Below, piece after piece: positions 7,336 through 13,945 of a DNA stretch of 16,698 nt. The notes beneath the pieces are model-generated. The model was not told the origin of the DNA. It ran no database searches and saw only the letters and a program-made list of their open reading frames with translations. A program made the translations under genes and the position numbers. Source of the DNA: an uncultured Lachnospiraceae bacterium (GTDB lineage: Bacteria > Bacillota > Clostridia > Lachnospirales > Lachnospiraceae); contig UQVK01000086.1 in NCBI GenBank assembly GCA_900544445.1, forward strand, positions 1 through 16,698. The letters run 5' to 3'. Each line of letters begins with the position of its first letter. Position 1 is the stretch's first letter.

Positions 7336-7907
7336 TTGTCAGGTTCTCCCTTCTTTTTGGAAAGTGTGAAAAAGGTACGCAGGATTCCATAGAGTGCGCA
7401 GGCCAGGATGATCCAGAGCACGTTGACGCCGAAAAACCAGGATGCGCAGAACGCTGCGGCCATGACGAGTACGGACAGGACGCCGCTTTCCTGATAAACA
7501 CTGCTGCACAGGTTGACGGTCACATCAGCGATAACGGCCGCAATTCCGGACTGCATGCCCTTTAAGACGGCGGCAACAATTACATTTTCCCGGAAAGCCG
7601 TATAGCAAAGCGAAATCAGGGAAATGATCACGAAGGGCGGTATGATGGTCCCAAAAACCGCAATGATGGTTCCGATTATGCCGGCAGTCCTGTATCCTAC
7701 CAGGATCGCTGCGTTGACGGCTACGGCGCCCGGTGCGGACTGGGCGATGGCGGCCAGATTCAGCATCTCCTTTTCTTCAATCCAGTGAAGTTCGTCGGTG
7801 AATTTTTTCTTCAGGAGAGAGATGATGACGTAACCGCCGCCAAAGGTGAAGCTGCTGATGATCAGGGTTGACAGGAATAAGGTGAGATATTTTTTCCTTT
7901 TGTTCAT
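7332..7907 (-). CDS. Chromate transporter family protein, first half of a short-chain pair
   Basis: The 191-aa membrane protein has the CHR-family motif FTFGGGYVIISLL near residues 21-33 and the QSAPGAVAVNAAILVGYRTAG segment, with about six hydrophobic helices. It is homologous to, but distinct from, the product of the next gene, as in other paired short CHR transporters that assemble with opposite orientation. The ribosome site before ATG 7907 is weak. A candidate promoter (TTTACA-17-TATTGT, minus strand) lies about 35 bases upstream, facing away from the divergent LysR gene, which is therefore the likely regulator. The substrate is unknown. Confidence 0.88.
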   Translation of the reverse strand: MNKRKKYLTLFLSTLIISSFTFGGGYVIISLLKKKFTDELHWIEEKEMLNLAAIAQSAPGAVAVNAAILVGYRTAGIIGTIIAVFGTIIPPFVIISLISLCYTAFRENVIVAAVLKGMQSGIAAVIADVTVNLCSSVYQESGVLSVLVMAAAFCASWFFGVNVLWIILACALYGILRTFFTLSKKKGEPDK

Positions 7908-7941
7908 TTGACGATCCCATGCCTTTCTTTTTTCTATCTCA

Positions 7942-7995
7942 ACAATACCCCTTGTCCGATTATTTGTAAAATACTATAATATGATAAAGATCATA
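7942..7995. promoter_or_regulatory. Divergent promoters and candidate LysR operator between chr genes and lysR
   Basis: On the plus strand TTGTCC (7952-7957) and TATAAT (7975-7980) are 17 bases apart and serve the LysR gene. On the minus strand TTTACA (7965-7970) and TATTGT (7942-7947), also 17 apart, serve the transporter genes. The two promoters overlap. A perfect inverted repeat TATGAT-AAAG-ATCATA (7980-7995) sits at the lysR transcription start and upstream of the transporter promoter, which suits a LysR-type autorepressor/activator site. It lacks an exact T-N11-A core. Confidence 0.65.
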
Positions 7996-8025
7996 GCTGT
8001 TTTGTTATAGAAAGGGGACAGGTTC

Positions 8026-8922
8026 ATGACGCTTCGCCATCTGAAAATTTTTCTGGCCGTTTACGAAACCGGAAGTACAACGGCGGCCGCTGAAGAACTG
8101 CTCATCGCCCAGCCGTCGGTGAGCGTAGCCCTGAAGGAGCTGGAGGAGCACTATGGGGTCAGGGTCTTTGAGCGGATGTCAAAGCGGCTTTATGTAACGC
8201 AGGCAGGACAGGAGCTGTATCAGTATGCCAGACATCTGGTCAGTCTGTTCGAGGAGACAGAGGATGCCATGAAAAGCCTGGGAGCATCCGGTATGCTCCA
8301 TGTGGGCAGCAGCGTTACCATCGGGAATTATTTTCTGCCCGGCTATATCAGAACCTTTCAGAAGGAGTTCCCGCAGGTGCGCGTGCGGGTGACGGTGGAA
8401 AATACAGACACCATAGAAAAGCTGCTTTTGGAGAACGGGATCGATGTGGGCCTGGTGGAAGGACGGATACACAGCCCGTATCTGGTACAGTTCCCTTATC
8501 GGAAGGACAGGCTGGTGATGATCTGCCCGCCGGAGCATCCGTATGCATCATACCAAAGTATCGTGCCGGAGGTTCTGGCCGCAGAGGATATGCTTCTGCG
8601 GGAAAAAGGGAGTGCGGTCAGGGAGCTGTTCGATATCCGGATGGCAGAGGCCGGGCTGGAAATCGAACCCGTCTGGGAAAGCGTCAGTACCCGTGCCCTC
8701 GTCCGGGCGGTCAGGGAAAATATGGGCATTTCCGTCCTTCCCTACTATCTGGTGGAAGAAGACATCAGGAGGGGTGAGGTGAAGGCGGTCGCCGTGGAGC
8801 GGGTGGATTTTACACGGGAATTCAGCATCGTTTACCATCGGAACAAGTATCATTCCGAAGCCTTCGATGCGTTTGTGAGAATCTGCAGCGGCGGTGTTGA
8901 AACGGAACGGGAAAAGGATTAG
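8026..8922 (+). CDS. LysR family transcriptional regulator
   Basis: The 298-aa protein has the standard LysR length. It has an N-terminal winged helix-turn-helix (about residues 1-60: TLRHLKIFLAVYETGSTTAA, then AQPSVSVALKELEEHYGVRVFER). A linker helix and a periplasmic-binding-like effector domain follow from about residue 90 (GMLHVGSSVTIGNYFLP). GGGG lies about 9 bases before the ATG. It is transcribed divergently from the chromate-type transporter pair, with shared promoter DNA, so it probably controls that operon and itself. The effector is unknown. CysB-like or anion-sensing members are known for some CHR systems, but nothing here identifies the ligand. Confidence 0.93.
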   Translation: MTLRHLKIFLAVYETGSTTAAAEELLIAQPSVSVALKELEEHYGVRVFERMSKRLYVTQAGQELYQYARHLVSLFEETEDAMKSLGASGMLHVGSSVTIGNYFLPGYIRTFQKEFPQVRVRVTVENTDTIEKLLLENGIDVGLVEGRIHSPYLVQFPYRKDRLVMICPPEHPYASYQSIVPEVLAAEDMLLREKGSAVRELFDIRMAEAGLEIEPVWESVSTRALVRAVRENMGISVLPYYLVEEDIRRGEVKAVAVERVDFTREFSIVYHRNKYHSEAFDAFVRICSGGVETEREKD

Positions 8923-8995
8923 AATACAAACAATCAGGAGCTGCATCGGAGAGAGCGGGTGCAGGTTGATACGAAGAAAAAGGGAGGAAAGGACA

Positions 8996-9928
8996 ATGGA
9001 AAAAAATACCTGTCTGATTAATGGAGACATCTGGTATGACACCGATGGAAACGTGCTTCACGCACATGGCGGCCACATGCTTTACCGGGAGGGACAGTGG
9101 TACTGGTATGGAGAAAACAGAACGGAAAACCGTTATGTGAGCGTGTACCGTTCTGAAGATCTTTTAAACTGGACCTTCTGCCGCCATGTGCTGACCACGG
9201 ATTCGCCCACAGCGGAGCACCGCGTGAGAACGGACCGGAAGCTGAAAACAACGGAGGGTGGAAAGATCAATGTGGAGCGTCCCAAGGTACTTTACAATGA
9301 AAAAATGAAGCAGTTTGTTATGTGGATGCACGTAGAAAACGGGAAGGACTATCATGACGCCGCCTGCGCCATCGCGGTCTGCGACAGGCCGGATGGAGAA
9401 TTCACCTATCTGGGCTGCTTCAATCCGTTCGGGTATATGTCCAGAGACTGCACGCTGTTTCAGGAGAAAGACGGGACGGCGTATTTCATCTCCGCCTCCA
9501 GAGACAATGCGGACCTGCATGTATACCGCCTGACGGAGGATTATCTGAATGTGGACTGCCTGGTACATAAGCTCTGGCAGGGGGAATACCGGGAAGCGCC
9601 CGCAGTGATGGAGCGGAACGGGAAATACTATATGTTTTCCTCCTATTGCACGGGATGGGCGCCCAATCAGTGCCGCTATGCCGTTTCGGACAGCATGGAG
9701 GGGCGCTGGAGCGTACTTACGGATATCGGAGACGAGGTGACCTACCGCACCCAGCCCGCTTTCATTCTGCCCGTGGGTGAGGGAGATCACAGAACCTGGT
9801 ACTATGTCTCCGACCGCTGGAATGGAAAAAATTATGAGGATTCCAGATACGTGATTCTGCCTCTTTCCTTTACGGAGGACGGCCTTCCGATGATGGAATA
9901 TACGGAGAAATTCTGCCCGAAGCTGTGA
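8996..9928 (+). CDS. GH43 glycoside hydrolase, exo-beta-1,3-galactanase-like (subfamily 24 type)
   Basis: The 310-aa protein has no signal peptide and consists of one five-bladed GH43 propeller. The pattern AHGGHMLYREGQWYWYGEN, then ERPKVLYN, FVMWMH, GYMSRDCTLF, REAPAV, CTGWAPNQCRYA and YRTQPAF matches the galactanase-type GH43 group as I remember it. Asp151 (SRD) would be the pKa modulator and Glu200 (REAP) the acid. Gln253 (RTQ) occupies the place of the usual Asp base, as reported for the Phanerochaete galactanase of subfamily 24. It would act inside the cell on imported galactan or arabinogalactan fragments. The start is set by AGGGAGGAAAGG just upstream. It begins 73 bases after lysR; a shared transcript is possible. 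The exact substrate is uncertain. Confidence 0.82.
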   Translation: MEKNTCLINGDIWYDTDGNVLHAHGGHMLYREGQWYWYGENRTENRYVSVYRSEDLLNWTFCRHVLTTDSPTAEHRVRTDRKLKTTEGGKINVERPKVLYNEKMKQFVMWMHVENGKDYHDAACAIAVCDRPDGEFTYLGCFNPFGYMSRDCTLFQEKDGTAYFISASRDNADLHVYRLTEDYLNVDCLVHKLWQGEYREAPAVMERNGKYYMFSSYCTGWAPNQCRYAVSDSMEGRWSVLTDIGDEVTYRTQPAFILPVGEGDHRTWYYVSDRWNGKNYEDSRYVILPLSFTEDGLPMMEYTEKFCPKL

Positions 9929-9937
9929 TAAAAGCCT

Positions 9938-9973
9938 GGCGCGGCGGGGCAGTGACTCCTGCCCCGCCGCGCC
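9938..9973. terminator. Strong GC hairpin between convergent genes
   Basis: A perfect 14-bp stem (9938-9951/9960-9973) made almost entirely of G and C encloses an 8-nt loop. It lies ten bases after the GH43 stop and twelve before the end of the opposing EutH-like gene. There is no long T run on either side (only TTTT a few bases away on the minus strand), so it is a likely shared transcription barrier rather than a textbook terminator. Confidence 0.65.
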
Positions 9974-9985
9974 CCCATAAAGCGG

Positions 9986-11053
9986 TCAGGTGCTGTTCCT
10001 GCGCTCCATCCACAGCGAGACGGCCAGCGCCGTAAAGGCGCCGGTGAGTTTGGCTGCGATCAGCGGCCCGGTCAGATCAGGAGAGACACCCATGGTGAAG
10101 GCGATGTGTGCGCCCATCAGGGAGGCGGCGCTCACCAGGTAGGCGGATACGGCCACACGGCCGCGGGGACTCATGTCCTTCAGCATGGTCAGGGCCGGAA
10201 GAACGCTCACGGTTCCAATGAGGATGGCGGTGACGGCGGTCTCATCCAGCTTTAGAAGGTTTCCAGCCTTTTGCAGGGGAACCCGAAGAAGCCGCTGTAG
10301 AAACAGGGCGGCGGGCAGGCTTCCCAGCATGACCACGCAGATGGAGGAAACGGTCTGCATGGCGTCCATGACCGGCGTGATCCACCGGTTTTGCAGGTCC
10401 AGAAGATACAGGACCGCGCCGATGGTAAGGCCGAGGGTGATGAGAATCTTCAGCGCCCGCACGAACAGGCGGAAGCCCTTCAGCATCCGGGACGGACATT
10501 TCCCAAGGCCCAGAACCAGAAGCAGGGCGCATACCAGCAGGACGGCGAGCCGGCCAAGAAGCTGAAGAGGGCTGAAGCCGAAGAGCAGGCCCCCGAGGAA
10601 AAAGCCGGCCGGCATGGTGATCAGTCCGATGATGATGCCTTTGAGAAAATAGCCGGTATCATTCTCCTCGATGACGCCGATGCCAACGGGCAGAGTGAAG
10701 GTGAGGGTGCAGCCGAATACCGCAGCCACGATGATGCCGAAATATCCGCCCCACTCCGGAGAGTCTGCCAGCTGCATGGCAAGCTGGTAGCCGCCCATGT
10801 CGATGGCAAAAAATCCGCCCGCCAGCGCGGGATCGGTTCCGAGAAAGCGCAGAAGGGGAGCGAGCAGCCGCTCCAGCAGAAAGGAAAGGGCGGGAGAGAT
10901 ACAGATCATGCCCGCCATGGAAAGGGCGGTTGGCCCCAGAAGCCGGAAGGCTTCTTCAAACCGCTCCCCATATCCATTTTTGTTTCCTGCAATACAGTCA
11001 AGACCGCCCAGCACGGCTGCAGCGGCAAAAAATATCATGATAACCCGGTTCAT
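9986..11053 (-). CDS. EutH-like ethanolamine/amine permease family protein
   Basis: The 355-aa protein has about 10 hydrophobic segments. It resembles EutH, proposed to carry ethanolamine into the cell, through a series of family segments: FEEAFRLLGPTALSMAGM, GGFFAIDMGGYQLA, the TFTLPVGIGVIE region, ITMPAGFFLGGLL and GKCPSRMLKGFRLFVRALKILITLGL. It is somewhat shorter than E. coli EutH (408 aa). No other eut genes (lyase, shell proteins) are in the window, so it stands alone and may have a different substrate. AGGGG is seven bases before the ATG. A promoter (TTGCCT-17-TATAAT, minus strand) lies just upstream. Confidence 0.82.
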   Translation of the reverse strand: MNRVIMIFFAAAAVLGGLDCIAGNKNGYGERFEEAFRLLGPTALSMAGMICISPALSFLLERLLAPLLRFLGTDPALAGGFFAIDMGGYQLAMQLADSPEWGGYFGIIVAAVFGCTLTFTLPVGIGVIEENDTGYFLKGIIIGLITMPAGFFLGGLLFGFSPLQLLGRLAVLLVCALLLVLGLGKCPSRMLKGFRLFVRALKILITLGLTIGAVLYLLDLQNRWITPVMDAMQTVSSICVVMLGSLPAALFLQRLLRVPLQKAGNLLKLDETAVTAILIGTVSVLPALTMLKDMSPRGRVAVSAYLVSAASLMGAHIAFTMGVSPDLTGPLIAAKLTGAFTALAVSLWMERRNST

Positions 11054-11095
11054 GGCATTCCCCTTAAAATCCGTAAAAAATGAAAGCTTCCTCCT

Positions 11096-11124
11096 ATTAT
11101 AGCGTGCGGACAGGAGGGAGGCAA
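11096..11124 (-). promoter_or_regulatory. SigA-type promoter for the EutH-like gene
   Basis: Read on the minus strand, TTGCCT (11119-11124) and TATAAT (11096-11101) are exactly 17 bases apart, 43 bases before the EutH-like start codon. This is close to the SigA consensus. No equally good promoter was found for the divergent AEC permease, though a weak -10-like TATTAT overlaps the same bases. Confidence 0.65.
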
Positions 11125-11145
11125 GACAAAAGAGGCGAAGTAAAA

Positions 11146-12078
11146 ATGGAAATCAGCATTCTTCTTTTCTGGCAGATTTTATCCATGTTCCTGATGCTCC
11201 TGATGGGATTTGCCCTGGTGAAAACAGGTCTTTTGAAGGCACAGGACAGCAGAATTCTTTCCGTTCTGCTCCTGTATCTCGCCCTTCCCTGTGCGATCCT
11301 GGATTCCTTTCAGGTGGAGTACGACAGCAGAATCCTGAGAGGCCTCATGCTCGCGTTTGCTGCAGCGGTGATTTGTCATGTGATTCTGCTTCTTGCGGCG
11401 GGGCTTCTGGGAAAGGCGCTGCATCTGACCGCCGTGGAAAAGGCGTCGGTCATTTATTCCAATTCCAGCAACCTGATCATCCCGATCATTACGGCGGTTC
11501 TCGGGCCGGAATGGGTGGTGTATTCCACCGCCTATGTGAGTGTACAGCTTCTGCTTCTGTGGACCCATGGCAAGGTGCTCCTGTCCGGCATAAAAGGGGC
11601 TGATATCCGAAAAATCCTCACGAATATCAACCTTCTGGCCGTTTTCGCCGGAATTCTTCTTTTCCTGACAGGCTTCCGCCTGCCAGATGTGCTTTCTGAC
11701 ACGCTGCATTCGGTGGGGAGCATGGTGGCTCCGGCCAGCATGTTCATTGCCGGCATGCTGATCGCGGGGATGCGTCCGAAGCAGATTTTCGGAAACAGGC
11801 GGGCATATGGAATCGTCTGTCTGCGTATGCTTGTTTTTCCCGCCGTGAGCCTACTGCTGCTGCGGCTTTTGAAAACGGCGGCGGCAGGCGTTTTTGCCGA
11901 CGCGCAGACCATCCTGCTGATCACGCTGCTTGCGGCCATCACGCCGCCCGCTTCCGCAGTGATTCAGATGTCCCAGGTGTATGGGCAGGACTCGGAATAT
12001 GCGGGTGTGCTCAACGTGCTTTCCACCCTCGTCTGCATCATTACCATGCCGGTGACGGTGCTGCTCTACCTGATGTAA
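11146..12078 (+). CDS. AEC (auxin efflux carrier) family permease
   Basis: The 310-aa protein has about ten hydrophobic segments and the features of the bacterial AEC family: an N-terminal FALVKTGLLK segment, a central SNSSNLIIPII stretch (family members have a conserved N-x-G/N-N-P/I break in a helix here), the LAGMLI-like MFIAGMLIAGM segment and a C-terminal TPPASAVIQMSQVYGQD loop. Bacterial members move malate, malonate or similar organic acids; the substrate is not predictable here. I chose ATG 11146; GAGG lies ten bases upstream. The open frame extends to 11080 but without family sequence. It is divergent from the EutH-like gene and followed by the spoVAC promoter. Confidence 0.88.
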   Translation: MEISILLFWQILSMFLMLLMGFALVKTGLLKAQDSRILSVLLLYLALPCAILDSFQVEYDSRILRGLMLAFAAAVICHVILLLAAGLLGKALHLTAVEKASVIYSNSSNLIIPIITAVLGPEWVVYSTAYVSVQLLLLWTHGKVLLSGIKGADIRKILTNINLLAVFAGILLFLTGFRLPDVLSDTLHSVGSMVAPASMFIAGMLIAGMRPKQIFGNRRAYGIVCLRMLVFPAVSLLLLRLLKTAAAGVFADAQTILLITLLAAITPPASAVIQMSQVYGQDSEYAGVLNVLSTLVCIITMPVTVLLYLM

Positions 12079-12084
12079 CGGCCA

Positions 12085-12114
12085 GGTATATTTCTTACGC
12101 TTTTGCGCATACTA
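12085..12114 (+). promoter_or_regulatory. Candidate SigG promoter for spoVAC
   Basis: CATACTA (12108-12114) is an exact match to the SigG -10 consensus. It is preceded at 17 bases by GGTATA (12085-12090), whose GTATA fits the alternative -35 form gYATR. The site starts seven bases after the AEC gene stop and 80 bases before the spoVAC ATG, so spoVAC does not depend on read-through. Confidence 0.68.
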
Positions 12115-12193
12115 CATCCATAAACAGGCGGCAGTTCCGAAAAAGACTGCAAAAAAGGTGAGAAGCCCGCAGCGCTTTGGTATGGAGGTAGAA

Positions 12194-12649
12194 ATGGACG
12201 AGAAGCAGAAAAAGGAATATGAGCAGTATGTCAGCAGAATTACGCCGACCCACAATCTGTTTTTGCAGATGATAAAGGCCTTCGTGACGGGCGGAACGAT
12301 CTGCGTGATCGGCCAGATCATCCTGAACGTCTGCGCCGGAATGGGCCTTGACAGAGAGACCGCAGGCAGCTGGTCGGCCCTTCTTCTGATCCTTTTAAGC
12401 GTGCTTCTGACCGGCTTTAACCTCTATCCTTCCGTTGTGAAATGGGGCGGTGCCGGCGCGCTGGTGCCGATCACCGGCTTTGCCAATTCCGTGGCGGCCT
12501 GCGCGATTGAATTTAAGAAGGAAGGCCAGGTGTTCGGCGTGGGATGCAAGATCTTCACCATTGCCGGACCCGTGATTCTGTACGGAATCTTCACCTCCTG
12601 GGTGCTGGGGGTGATTTACTGGCTGGGGAAAGTGACGGGAATCGTATAA
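12194..12649 (+). CDS. spoVAC: Stage V sporulation protein AC
   Basis: SpoVAC is an integral membrane part of the spore dipicolinate channel; the B. subtilis protein has been described as mechanosensitive. The 151-aa product has the usual family length. It contains the recognisable segments MIKAFVTGGTICVIGQI and GGAGALVPITGFANS followed by ACAIEFKKEG (residues 85-111), with about four hydrophobic helices. I chose ATG 12194 because GGAGG lies five bases before it; an in-frame GTG at 12158 and ATG at 12182 lack this spacing. It stands alone: the neighbours are an AEC permease upstream and a terminator plus transposase remnant downstream, not spoVAB and spoVAD as in Bacillus. Nothing suggests it is broken. 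Confidence 0.94.
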   Translation: MDEKQKKEYEQYVSRITPTHNLFLQMIKAFVTGGTICVIGQIILNVCAGMGLDRETAGSWSALLLILLSVLLTGFNLYPSVVKWGGAGALVPITGFANSVAACAIEFKKEGQVFGVGCKIFTIAGPVILYGIFTSWVLGVIYWLGKVTGIV

Positions 12650-12682
12650 ATTGTATCCATAAAAATGGATATAAGAGTCAGG

Positions 12683-12714
12683 AAAGTGGGCATTGCAAGG
12701 ATGCTCACTTTTTC
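12683..12714 (+). terminator. Intrinsic terminator after spoVAC
   Basis: An 11-bp stem (12683-12693/12701-12711, one G-T pair) with a 7-nt loop ends in a T-rich tail (CTTTTTCTTT). It lies 34 bases after the spoVAC stop. A smaller hairpin (TATCCAT-aaaa-ATGGATA, about 12654-12671) precedes it. spoVAC is thus a single-gene transcript. Confidence 0.8.
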
Positions 12715-12770
12715 TTTGAGTGAACTGTACCAGGGAAATATTAAGATTTTTCTAAGAGTCTGAAAAATCA

Positions 12771-12799
12771 TTGACATCCTCTTCTCCGTGAGATATGCT
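12771..12799 (+). promoter_or_regulatory. SigA-type promoter in the gene-free gap
   Basis: TTGACA (12771-12776) is an exact -35 match and is followed after 17 bases by TATGCT (12794-12799). The gene-free stretch 12650-12955 otherwise contains the spoVAC terminator and a CCGGAAA/TTTCCGG hairpin (about 12909-12938) followed by TTTTT. A short transcript could run from about 12806 to that hairpin, or on into the acetyltransferase gene. I recognise no known RNA family. Confidence 0.5.
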
Positions 12800-12955
12800 G
12801 AACTTGTCTTTGGGAAGCCGGAAATTCTGTCCGGGCTTCAAACGTGTAATCACACATTCTGGCAGTTTCTGCCGAAAAAACTCAGTACAAAGTACAGACG
12901 GCGGGAACCCGGAAAAGGGAAGGCACTGCGCTTTCCGGCAGTTTTTCTTCTGAAT

Positions 12956-13240
12956 ACGCTGCTGTCTTTTTCGCTGACGCCGGAAGAGAAGGAACATATT
13001 CTGGAAGAAGAGTACGGAATCAGCATGGAAATGAAAATCAGGAAGGAGCTGGAAGCCATGTGCAATTTAAGCGAAGCAATTGAGGAAAGAGGAGTGGAAA
13101 GGGGTTCTTTTATCGCCTTCAGTTCTCTTGTGAGGGACGGTCTTCTGCGGACGGATGAAGCGGCCAGACGCATGAAAATGTCGGAAGAGGATTTCGTTGC
13201 CAGAATGCGGGAAGAAAGAGAAAACGAAAAAACAATATAA
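12956..13240 (+). pseudogene. C-terminal remnant of an Rpn/PD-(D/E)XK nuclease family transposase
   Basis: About 95 codons encode the typical tail of this family: SLTPEEKEHILEEEYGISM, MCNLSEAIEERGVERG, then LVRDGLLRTDEAARRMKMSEEDF. Full members are around 300 aa; the nuclease domain that should come before this tail is missing. The frame stays open upstream to 12788, but those residues (including a basic KYRRREPGKGK stretch) do not resemble the family, so the open start is probably chance. It lies between spoVAC and the acetyltransferase and may mark an old rearrangement of the spoVA locus. That it is a remnant rests on my recall of the family. Confidence 0.68.
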
Positions 13241-13257
13241 AAGGAGAATTACATACC

Positions 13258-13911
13258 ATGGATTCGAAAGAAGCGAAGAAAAGAATGATGGAGGGCAGGA
13301 TCTATCCGCCCGGAGATGAGGAAATCATGGCGGAGCAGGTGGTCTGCATGCAGAAGCTGTGGGAGTATAACCAGATCCAGCCGAAGGATATGGACAAACG
13401 GTTTGCCAAGCTTCAGGACATGTTTGCCGAAATCGGGGAAGGCAGCTACATCGAGCCTCCGCTGCACGCCAACTTCGGCGGAAAGCATGTGCATTTCGGG
13501 AAAAATGTGTATGCAAACTACAATCTGACCATGGTGGATGATACTCATATTTATGTGGGAGACAATACCATGATTGGCCCCAATGTGACCATTGCGACGG
13601 CGGGACATCCGATCGATCCCGCGCTTCGGGACGTGCAGGCGCAGTTTAACATGGAGGTTCATATCGGAAGAAATGTGTGGATCGGCGGAGGCTGCGTTCT
13701 GCTTCCGGGCGTTTCCATTGGGGATAATACCGTCATCGGCGCGGGAAGCATCGTGACGAAGGACATTCCGGCCAACGTGGTGGCATACGGCAATCCCTGC
13801 CGGGTGATCCGGGAAATCGGTGAGCATGACAGGAAGTATTATTACAGAGACAGAAAAGTGGACGTTGAGGTGAAAGACGGGCAGATTGAATCCCTCACCT
13901 CAGAAGAGTAA
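13258..13911 (+). CDS. Sugar O-acetyltransferase (maltose/galactoside acetyltransferase type)
   Basis: The 217-aa protein is a left-handed beta-helix hexapeptide-repeat enzyme that transfers acetyl from acetyl-CoA to a sugar hydroxyl. The N-terminal helical Mac domain (residues 1-60), the repeated I/V-G-x4 turns (YVGDNTMIGPNVTI, HIGRNVWIGGGCVLLPGVSI), the catalytic His117 (ATAGHP) and the C-terminal AYGNPCRVIREI all match the LacA/Maa family. The ATG is preceded by AAGGAG with an 11-base spacer, slightly long. It starts 17 bases after the transposase remnant and ends before a convergent terminator shared with the alpha-amylase gene. The acceptor sugar is unknown; free maltose, glucose or galactosides are typical. 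Confidence 0.93.
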   Translation: MDSKEAKKRMMEGRIYPPGDEEIMAEQVVCMQKLWEYNQIQPKDMDKRFAKLQDMFAEIGEGSYIEPPLHANFGGKHVHFGKNVYANYNLTMVDDTHIYVGDNTMIGPNVTIATAGHPIDPALRDVQAQFNMEVHIGRNVWIGGGCVLLPGVSIGDNTVIGAGSIVTKDIPANVVAYGNPCRVIREIGEHDRKYYYRDRKVDVEVKDGQIESLTSEE

Positions 13912-13931
13912 ACCGGACGTTGTCCGGTTTA
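13909..13931. terminator. Bidirectional terminator between acetyltransferase and amylase genes
   Basis: A perfect 10-bp stem (13909-13918/13922-13931) with a 3-nt GTT loop overlaps the acetyltransferase stop codon region. TTTT follows a few bases later on the plus strand. It separates two convergent genes and could stop both transcripts. Confidence 0.75.
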
Positions 13932-13945
13932 CAGTTTTCCTTTCC

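Noticed and set aside
6191..7501. Extended 436-aa version of the minus-strand hypothetical protein
   Set aside because: The extra N-terminal part is the wrong frame of the chromate-transporter genes; GGAGG before ATG 6736 marks the real start.
7332..7907. Chromate resistance operon
   Set aside because: Family membership of the short CHR pair does not establish chromate as substrate, so no resistance call was made.
12788..12955. Upstream part of the 150-aa frame containing the transposase tail
   Set aside because: These residues do not match the family, and the ATG overlaps the -10 region of a consensus promoter; treated as accidental open frame.
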